A stretch of 15,180 bases of DNA. Origin: Phellopilus nigrolimitatus (lineage: Eukaryota; Basidiomycota; Agaricomycetes; Hymenochaetales; Hymenochaetaceae). Below are positions 7,934 to 15,180 of this stretch, one piece after another. The notes below the pieces were generated by a model. It was given only the letters and a program-made list of their open reading frames with translations. It made no database searches and was not told where the DNA came from. Where the stretch lies: contig JAJOHG010000534.1 in assembly GCA_021029095.1 (NCBI GenBank), forward strand, positions 1 through 15,180. Reading direction: 5' to 3'. Within the stretch, counting starts at the first letter, position 1. Each line of letters opens with the position of its first letter. A program made the position numbers and the translations under genes.

Positions 7934-9650
7934 GCCGATTTTATACAGAATGAATCTCAGGCTGTACATGTACTTGTATCATTTGAAATGTAAGTGATGA
8001 ATCTCCTTCCTGGATATAATGCGTGTTCATCAGAGCAAAATTGTAGACGGAGAATAAGTATCATTCATGTTTTGTCTCGGTCCCTCGGTTCTCGACTGCA
8101 ACCCGTAAAGAGTATGCCACGCAAAAATATTTCAGTACTTCCCCATAATTGGTGGATACGAAGTCAGGCTCTCAGGCACAGAACCATTACTACTCCCAAA
8201 CAAACCTATCGCTTCATCGGTAAGCCTGAGGATGAGAAGCCTCCCGGGCTCTACGTGATTTGCCTTTTTTCCCTCCTTATCTGTTTTCCATGGACTTCTT
8301 AGGCTGTGCGCCGGACTGCTTCTGACCGATGGCTCTTCCAGAAATAAAAGATCTTGGCTTCATTATCAATGAAGTCAGTATGTGCTGTCTCCAGGTCTCT
8401 ACGTCTCTCTCCGCTGATGTTCTTTTGTACCTGGAATACTTTCACATCTTGATGCCCAGCCGAAGACAATTTCAGTCATGCGCTTTCTTGTCACCTACGC
8501 CACGTCTTCGTGCTATCGGTCGTCCTGCTTTGAAGCTGTAGTCGCTATGCCCTTGGTCCAGTCCCCAGGCGATGCTATTTTATTCCCTCCACTGATTTTC
8601 TTGCCACTGCCGAGTACCGGTTCTAAGGTGATATGCTAAATAAAAATCTGCTCAGGTTGCGTTGGGTTCCTGATTGACGGCCGATATTACCGTGGTGGTA
8701 CGTGCACAGATTCTGAAGCCGTAGCCGGTGCTACATAAGGCTATATGCAACGCTTACTTGTCGCCTGTTGCGTTTTTCCATCGCTGCTGGGCTTCGAATG
8801 ACGATAACCACGCTACCGTCGAACGACAGATTCTGAACGGGCGTGTCGCAATCAATATCCTTCGCTTCGTCGCTGAGGAGCTACTCTTCTCTGTCGCTCC
8901 AGCAACCTCCACTTTTCGTCGTCAGTTATGTGCTCGAGCTGAGAACTCTTTGGACGGCGACAATCGCAAATGTTTCCCTCACATACTGAAGACCTCTTTT
9001 CCTTCCAATCGGCACACTCTGGCCAGGTCAAAGGCTCTGTGATCTGAAGAAGATTTGTACTAAGGCCATTGAACAGACCTTCATATTATCGACCGTAGCT
9101 CTGAAAAGATACACACGTGTCTGAGCTGTTCTGGCATGATTGGTTCGAGTACCTTGCTGTGAAGTTGAAGAAGCTCCGAATTTCGCCTCCTGATCATTAA
9201 GTAGGGGATCCACGGCCGGTCTCAATATTCCGTATGTACGTACCAGAATTTCGCTAAGTTGCCTGTGCGCCTGAGGCCGACTGAAGCATCGGAAAGCGGG
9301 TTACGTGTTTGCTTCTAGCCAGCAAACTTTAAACAAAGTTCGCGGGTATGACGATAATACAAAGAATTATCCCACAAGGTGCCGGCGCGACTGCGAACGG
9401 TGTGAACATAGTATGGCTGCTGTCTTCTTATTTTCTCACTTTATCGTCGCGAAGAAACTCAAGGGACTTGAGCCCAGGAAATTTCGAGGGGCATCCTGTC
9501 TTGCAATAGTGCTGCAAGGCGAGATGTGTTGTGTTCGCTGTAGTTCGTGCTACAGAATTGTACGTTGCCTTCCGGTTTGTTCCACAAGTTATTATGTAAA
9601 TCCATTTCGGGGATCGGAAAGTTAATCTGCATGTTGTTATCTAATCGGCA
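7934..9650. other. 1.7 kb with no recognised gene
   Basis: Plus-strand frames of 65-106 codons are scattered here (for example 7994-8302, 8728-9042, 9305-9625). They have irregular composition, no known domains and no convincing splice links, so I leave them unannotated. A 12-base word ACAGATTCTGAA occurs twice, near 8707 and 8826. The dioxygenase 3' UTR must lie at the left end; GTACATGTAC near 7965 is a palindrome in it. The region could be eroded transposon or pseudogene sequence, but no transposase or reverse transcriptase motif was visible. Confidence 0.4.
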
Positions 9651-10541
9651 CGGAGATTTTGTATACCCACGGCACTTTTTTCAGCACTCCGGTTTCCCTG
9701 AATAAAGCCGAAAACTCTATGTTTGCGGCGGATTTTTTGTGATTTTTTTCTTGATGGGACCCTGGAGGGTCTCGAAGGAGGGTCGCCTTACAGTCCTTTT
9801 CAACAACATTTCAAATAAAGAGGGGGATAGTGGGGTGAGCTTTGTGGCTTGTGACCAAGGGCTTGAAGAAGGTTAGCGTGCTTCCCATGAGACGATCGGG
9901 CTTCGACTGTCGGCGCGATCTTCGAAGCGGGTCTTGCACACACGGTATACGCTGATAGCCACGCCAGCTGAGGACGAGCGAACCTTGACCGGGCCCGTAT
10001 ATGTACATGTATACATTATAACGCGATGCAAATACACCCGCCCTCTCGACACAGCACAAACGCCCGACGACGACCAGCCAAACAAACAGGGTAGAACGCA
10101 TAAATACCGCGCATACAGGGAGGCACAAACAGGAAGCTTTGCGCAGGCGCAACCGAGGAGCGCGCATGTGTGCAGGACCCAGGGGCCCACACCACACCCG
10201 CGCGATTTTCGATCTAGAATTCCCAGCTGCACGTTTTGGCTTAGCCCTTGCCTGCTTTGCTTGCACACCATCGGTGCATCATCTGCATTGGTCTCTGCTC
10301 TCCACGGGCACGGCTGTCCAGAGTCTCTTTCCCTCTCCCCTCCACCACCTCCCCTCCGACTCCTCCTCTTCTTGCTTCCCTCGCATTCCCCCCGAGGCCG
10401 AGCCCGAAACGTTTCGACGGATATCTAGACGTCGACGTGATTCGTGCACTGTACATTCGTCCTTCCCCGACGCCCGTACAGACGTTACATAGCACCCCCT
10501 CCTTGTCTGGGTTAGCTGAGTTCCTCGGAGAGTTCTGAAGA
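9651..10541 (+). promoter_or_regulatory. upstream region of the purine transporter, with pyrimidine tract
   Basis: About 890 bases precede the transporter start codon. From 10321 to about 10390 the strand is almost wholly C and T (for example CCCTCTCCCCTCCACC), a feature often seen just upstream of transcription starts in filamentous fungi. A TATA-like CATAAATAC lies near 10098. An AT-rich partial palindrome around ATGTACAT (about 9998-10015) lies further upstream. Long frames on both strands here (9811-10266 minus, 9934-10428 plus) overlap each other and lack protein character. No exact match to the Aspergillus purine-regulator site TCGG-N6-CCGA was found. Confidence 0.45.
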
Positions 10542-13500
10542 ATGATTACTTTCGTGGACCGTCTTAATGCCCGGGTACGTTCTTGTTTGCGTGGTCGCTC
10601 TGGATGTGCTGACTATATGCTGCTGGGTCGGGCAGGTCGCCGCCTCTGCGCTGGGTTACTGGTTCCACCTCGAGGGCTCGGGCCACCCCCGTCAGCGCGT
10701 TGGCTCTCGTTTCCTCGTGCGTACTCGCCTTTCCATTCTCTTCCGCTGCTGCGATATGTAAAATTTGTATTCCCACTTTGTAGACCGAACTTCGTGCAGG
10801 CATAACCACTTGGGTCCGTCACCTCCATTTGTCTCCCGCGCGCATACACTCATCCTTTCCCCATTCTACTCGCAAATTTCCCCTCCAATCATCTATAGGC
10901 GGCCATGGCATACATCATCTCCGTGAACGCGACGATCATCTCCGACAGCGGCGGGCCGTGCGTGTGCCCGGCCACTTCGACCGACGCGTGCGCGAGCGAC
11001 TCGGACTACCTCGTCTGCGTGAACGACGTGCGCCGCGACATCATCACCGCGACCGCCGCCTCGGCTTCGCTTGCATCCTGCCTCATGGGCCTCTTGGCGA
11101 ACATCCCCGTCGGGATGGCGCCCGGGCTCGGACTGAATGCATATGTGAGATCAGATTCAGACGACTATATCCCCGCCTCCTTTTTTTCATTAATTCAAAA
11201 CCGTATATTCTAACTTTATTGCACAGTTCGCGTACTCCATCGTAGGGTTTCACGGCACTGGGACGACCTCGTACAAGGAGGCTCTAGCAGCCATTTTCCT
11301 CGAAGGGTGCGTTTTCCCTTTGACCTTCCCACCTAAAGTTCGCGCTCATAAAACGATTTGCACATATTTGTCTTCAAAAATCAAAATCAAATCAAAACCT
11401 ATCAAACATAAATTCTCCCAATGCCGCCCACTGTCCGGAACCCATACAACCCGGACTCGGCATTTCGAACTCGACGGTCTTCCCTTCCTGTCCTTGACGT
11501 GCTGATATTGCCCTTCTAAATATGGAATTTTGGGATACGCCCTGGTCATATTAACTCGGACCTTGAAATTCCCTTCGGGATCCGCGTCTGTATCCTCGAC
11601 AACGCGCCACACGTGTGCGCTAATCCTCTGACGTCTGTCGATGTGCTCCGGGCGCCTGTGCCTTCTCCCGCGATCCCGAATCCGTTTCGTTGCGCTTCTT
11701 CTCGACGCCACCGACATCTCTGCTTTGGTGCGTTGACGACGGGCTTTCCCGACATGTCGACATCCTTCTTGCACCCTCTGCTGTAATCTTCGAACTCGAC
11801 AACGGACCAACATGCATCGTGGCTAACTCTCGCATGCGATAACAATTGTCAAAAATGCAGGTGGATATTCTTCGCTCTTTCGCTGCTCGGCGTGCGCCAG
11901 TGGCTCGCGCGCGCGATGCCGCACTCACTCGTCATGGCTGTCGGCGCCGGCATCGGTCTCTACATCGCATTCATCGGATTGTGTACGTCTCGCTGTGTAT
12001 TCTCTTTACTGGTTTTAAAATCATCTTATGTCCGCCGTGATCAGCTTCGGGTGGTCTGTTTGTTGTCGGAGGCGACACGACCAACCTTGTCGGGCTCGGC
12101 GGTTGCAAGGCTGAGGGTACGCCCTGTTTTGTTCTTCTGCGTTAAATACAGGATAATTGACGGTACATGCAGACTTCGTCGAGGGCCTAAGCGACTTTTG
12201 TGCAAAACGCGTAATGCAGAACCCGACAACTTGGCTGGGCATCTTCGTCGGCGGGTGAGTTTTTTGTTTTCCACAAAACAAAGTTTGATGTCAGCGGCTT
12301 ATCCACTTGCAACTACGCCTGCCTATAGCATCCTGACGGTCTTCTTGATGCTCTACCGCGTCCGCGGCTCGATCCTCATCGGCATATTCCTTGTCTCGAT
12401 CATCTCATGGCCGCGCGACACGCCAGTCACGTATTTCCCGCATACCCCGTCGGGCGACGACCTGTTCGACTTCTTCAAGCAGGTCGTCACATTCCGCCCG
12501 CTGCAGTTAACTGGGGCGGCTATCGATGTACGTTGACGTTTTCTGAAAGAATATAACGACATGGTTTCTGAGATATGTTTTTTTCTTTGTGTAGTGGGAA
12601 AGTTACAAGACGGGCCGCGTGTGGTACGCGCTCATCACATTCCTCTATGTCGATATCCTCGACACTACTGGCACGCTCTACTCGATGGCCAAGTTCGCTG
12701 GCCTGCGCGACCCGGTGACGATGGACTTTGAGAACAGCACGGTTGCGTACTGCGTTGACGCGTTTTCAATCTCAATGGGCGCGCTGATGGGAACGTCGCC
12801 CGTGACCGCGTTCATCGAGAGCGCGACCGGCATCAGCGAAGGCGGCAAGACGGGAATCACTGCGATCACCTGCGGTATCATGTTCTTCATCTCGATATTC
12901 TTCGCACCTATTTTCTCGAGTATCCCGAGCTGGGCGACTGGCGGTGCGCTCGTCATTGTGGGAAGCTTGATGATTAGGAAGTAAGTGATGAACTGCAATA
13001 TTTCAACGGAGGTGAGATCTGGCTTAACCATTTTCTTCAATATTTAGTGTTCGTGAGATCAACTGGGACTACATCGGCGACTCCGTTCCCGCGTTCCTCA
13101 CGCTCATCTTGATTCCGCTTACATACAACATCGCGTACGGCGTCATCGCAGGCATCATCTCGTACATCCTGCTCAACGGGATTCCGTTCCTCCTGCGCAA
13201 GCTCACGGGCGACCGGCTCGTGCCGCACCTGTACGACCTCGGGGAGCAGTGGAGCGTGCCGCCCGGCGGGTTCGCGCCGCTGTGGATGCGCAACGCCGCG
13301 CGGGGCCACTGGAAGATATGGGAGGACGACGCCGCGATGCAGGCGCGCACGATGCACCCGCAGATGCAGATGGTCGGGCGCGCGGGCGCGGGCGCGGGCG
13401 ACGAGAAGGCCCGCGCGAACGACGGCCGGACGTACAGCGGCGGATCGTACAATGGCGGGCCCTACACCGGCGGGCCCTACACGGCCGAGAGGGGGGAGCG

Positions 13501-13633
13501 CCTCCCGCAGCTGCACCGCACGGTGTCGATCGAGACCGAGGACCGCTCCAGCTCCATGAGCCCGATGGTGAAGCGCGGCACGGAGCCGCCGAGCCCGAGC
13601 AGCATGATATACCCGCCGCGCAAGTTCGCGTGA
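10542..13633 (+). CDS. azgA: AzgA-type purine (hypoxanthine/adenine/guanine) proton symporter
   Basis: Eleven exons join in frame to 638 residues: 10542-10574, 10636-10716, 10784-10813, 10899-11144, 11227-11306, 11861-11982, 12045-12116, 12173-12254, 12329-12527, 12595-12980, 13048-13633. AzgA proteins import purine bases across the plasma membrane. Family segments appear in order: [20 protein letters not shown] at the N-terminus, [27 protein letters not shown] (first helix), [75 protein letters not shown] (helix 8 region), [20 protein letters not shown] (helix 10 signature), and [16 protein letters not shown]. The tail after about residue 550 is polar and glycine-rich with a tandem repeat. 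Exon 3 codes only ten residues. Nine introns are 56-85 bases; intron 5 is 554. Exons use strongly GC-ending codons, as expected for a well-expressed gene. The family is clear; which purine it prefers is not. Confidence 0.95.
11307..11860 (+). other. unusually long intron 5 of the purine transporter
   Basis: The intron begins GTGCGT and ends AATGCAG; the flanking codons join EG to [10 protein letters not shown] exactly as the family requires. At 554 bases it is six to ten times longer than the other nine introns. Inside, the minus strand is open from 11813 to 11346 (155 codons, Arg-rich, no recognised domain). TTCGAACTCGAC occurs twice, at 11464-11475 and 11789-11800. Extra sequence inserted into a short intron is the simplest explanation, but no transposon ends were identified. 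Confidence 0.75.
13424..13483 (+). repeat. 15-base tandem repeat coding a GGxYx motif in the transporter tail
   Basis: Four 15-base units follow one another in frame, coding [15 protein letters not shown] and GGPYT. The last two differ only in the final base (GGCGGGCCCTACACC and GGCGGGCCCTACACG), so the latest duplication is recent. Just upstream (about 13376-13400) a GCGGGC run codes alternating Gly-Ala. Both lie in the hydrophilic C-terminal tail, outside the membrane core. Confidence 0.85.
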
Positions 13634-14244
13634 GCGGCAAGCGCGGGGGCCTCATACATACTGCCCCCCTATTTTCGCCTAACGTCAGTCTCACTCGGGT
13701 TTTGTCTTGTTTATATTGGTTTCGACCGGCGCACGGTTGGTGGTCAATGTTTTTATCCCTTCATCTATCAGATATATCTAAAAGTGTCTGTCTGTCTACG
13801 TCTCTCCGCCTCTTGTCATACTCGCACCTGCCCTCTTTCCTGACACCGGATCCTTCCAGATTACCTTAAATTAAGCCACCTTAGTGCTGTTGTAGTTCTT
13901 TTTCTTTTTCTGTGTACGAGACTCGGCCCACTTCGCCCTTTCCTTTCCCTCGGGCCTCAGTCGTAGCTTGTGTCCGTCGCGTCCTTTCGTTTCGCGCGTT
14001 TTTCTCTCCTGTTCCTTCTTCCTGCTGCCTAAACCATGGCTATAAACACTCTCTTCGACACTCTCATCATGTTGTGCATAGATTGGACTTTTAAATCGTT
14101 CGCGTCTGAACTTCGATGTAATCGCGGTGTATTACAATCGCATTTATGTCTCCAAGGTCGTTCAGCATCCGTCGATGGTCCTGGAGTTGCAGATCAAGAA
14201 GAAGCACAGTACTACTATTTTATGACAAATTGCTAGTTATGTGC
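13634..14244. other. 3' region of the transporter and spacer to the convergent F-box-like gene
   Basis: The stretch holds the 3' UTR of the transporter and that of the minus-strand gene ending at 14245. From about 13880 to 14030 the plus strand is pyrimidine-rich, ending in AAACCATGGC. This opens a 66-codon frame (14036-14236) beginning MAINTLFDTLIMLC. It has a good start context but no recognised domain, and it stops just short of the opposing gene's stop codon. I treat it as a possible small gene at low confidence, not as a called CDS. Confidence 0.35.
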
Positions 14245-15180
14245 CTACTGAAAAACAGATCGTGCAAAAAGGCGCACTTCAATCAAATACTGGATGATGA
14301 AAGATGTGAAGTCATTTGTCAGGAAATAAAGGGCCCCACTGTAGAATTCCATATCCATATGGGTAATGTCCGGCATAATTGTATGCAACACCAGTCCTTT
14401 CTCATGGGAGTCAGTAGCAAGTGTCCATGTTGACAATGAGGAAGAATAAGGGGAGGAATCGATCAATGTTGAGCCGGCCTGTGAGGGTGGTACTGTAACA
14501 CCATACCAGTCAGGCTGTGGGTCCAAGGCCGACTGCCGACTTCTGAGGTGTGTGAGATCTGGAGGGTCGTCCTCGAGTTCCAGATAGTCAGACTCGGCGT
14601 CACCGTCTGTTTCGACAACAGCAGCCAAGCGGAAAGAGTCCTCCAGAAAGAGTCTTTGAGAGGTTTCTCCAACCCGCACAACCCGAGACACAGTGATTGA
14701 TTCCTTTCGCTTTTCTTTCTGAATCAGATTTCCAGTGGAAGGTACAGATAGATGCCTTTGTGGTTCGTCGATCCAGTTCGGGTCGGATGGCACAGGCATT
14801 TGGCGTGTGTCAGGGCATCGAGTGTGAACTTCTTTGATGTTCCGTTGGCATTGGGCGGAATGTCGTATATGGACGAAAGCAGGATGGCCACAACTGATTT
14901 GCCCCCAGAGTCATTCTGCACGTAAATGAGATAGCCGTCTACCAAGTCTACGCTGTCGAAAAAATCTGCACAGAAACATATCGGTCAATTCCATCTCACT
15001 CTCATTAGGTAGAAATACACACCCCACGTATCACAATCGAGCGGTTTTCCTTCCAGTATGTCAGCAGAAGATAGTCCTCCATGCATATTACTAGCACGTC
15101 ACCACTTAACTTTGCAAATCTAAGTGAAACAAATCTTTCCGTGTCCGAAATGTCTTCCGTCTTGCACTTGTAAAGCTGTC
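14245..15180 (-). CDS. C-terminal part of an F-box-like, beta-propeller-type protein (5' end outside window)
   Basis: The gene enters at the window edge (frame QLYKCKTEDISDTERF..., 15180-15028). An intron at 15027-14966 (donor GTGGGG, acceptor TGTGCAG) leads into FFDSVDLVDGYLIYVQNDSG. The alternation of hydrophobic strands (GDVLVICMEDYLLLTYW, VDGYLIYVQ, VVAILLSSIYDIPP) resembles the propeller half of the large basidiomycete F-box family. The F-box itself would lie upstream, unseen. The frame then hits TGA at 14726-14724, while another frame continues with HLSVPSTGNLIQKEK... to TAG at 14247-14245. A 74-base intron at 14829-14756 (weak donor GTTCAC, acceptor CAAAG) would join them in frame as SKK-HLSVPSTGN; a frameshift mutation is the alternative. 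The acidic stretch near YLELEDDPPD and the hydrophobic end are unremarkable. Family assignment is by overall style only. Confidence 0.5.

Noticed and set aside
7965..7974. GTACATGTAC palindromes (also near 2887, and ATGTACAT near 10001)
   Set aside because: Short, low-complexity palindromes in AT-rich spacers, with no shared context.
9138..9155. GGTTCGAGTACC resembling a tRNA T-arm
   Set aside because: The T-stem does not pair over five bases, and no acceptor, D or anticodon arm could be placed upstream.
9811..10428. Frames of 132-164 codons on both strands upstream of the transporter
   Set aside because: They overlap in opposite directions, include the pyrimidine tract and have no conserved protein pattern; better read as promoter DNA.
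10457..10470. TCGT-N6-CCGA, one mismatch from the Aspergillus purine-pathway activator site
   Set aside because: A single near match is expected by chance, and conservation of this regulator's site in basidiomycetes is not established.
11346..11813. 155-codon minus-strand frame inside transporter intron 5 as a nested gene
   Set aside because: Arg-rich composition with no motif, helix pattern or splice support; kept only as part of the long-intron finding.
13037..13869. Long overlapping open frames on both strands over the last transporter exon (for example 13037-13516 and 13203-13694 minus, 13249-13869 plus)
   Set aside because: They arise from the very high GC content and codon bias of the transporter exon; their products are Arg/Ala/Pro-rich with no domain.
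1..15180. CRISPR arrays, bacterial operons, phage or viral genes, rRNA
   Set aside because: No regular spaced repeats, no bacterial gene organisation and no such proteins were seen; the intron-rich structure is fungal.

Overview
The window looks like a piece of an Agaricomycete-type basidiomycete nuclear genome. Genes on both strands are cut by many short GT-AG introns (about 50-85 bases), with several very small exons and CTNAY-like branch sites. The best protein matches are typical fungal families. No bacterial, phage or viral gene was recognised. All exon models were built by hand by joining splice sites so that family-conserved protein segments stay in frame; no transcript data were available.

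Layout. 1-1900: no convincing gene, only a perfect hairpin (697-716), a weak two-exon small-ORF candidate (944-1130) and a 17-base T run. 1930-2760 (+): a decayed-looking relic of a multi-pass membrane protein. 3090-4280 (-): a multi-pass membrane protein that resembles this relic; the two lie tail to tail. 4281-5312: intergenic, nothing assigned. 5313-6626 (-): a complete 7-exon tafazzin gene (mitochondrial cardiolipin-remodelling acyltransferase). 6627-6773: a compact divergent promoter holding a dyad. 6774-7933 (+): a complete 5-exon phytanoyl-CoA dioxygenase-family gene. 7934-9650: no gene recognised. 9651-10541: upstream region of the next gene with a long pyrimidine tract. 10542-13633 (+): a complete 11-exon AzgA-type purine transporter with one abnormally long intron. 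13634-14244: 3' region. 14245-15180 (-): 3' part of an F-box-like beta-propeller gene that runs off the window edge.

How the genes relate. Tafazzin and the dioxygenase start only 147 bases apart on opposite strands and probably share control DNA; both can be linked loosely to lipid metabolism, but that link is inference. The purine transporter stands alone with its own promoter. The membrane-protein pair looks like a local inverted duplication with one copy lost. I found no convincing undescribed multi-gene system. The more unusual points are gene-structure oddities: a 19-base micro-exon carrying the catalytic His of tafazzin, a 14-base micro-exon and a GC-AG intron in the dioxygenase, a 554-base intron in the transporter, and the promoter dyad.
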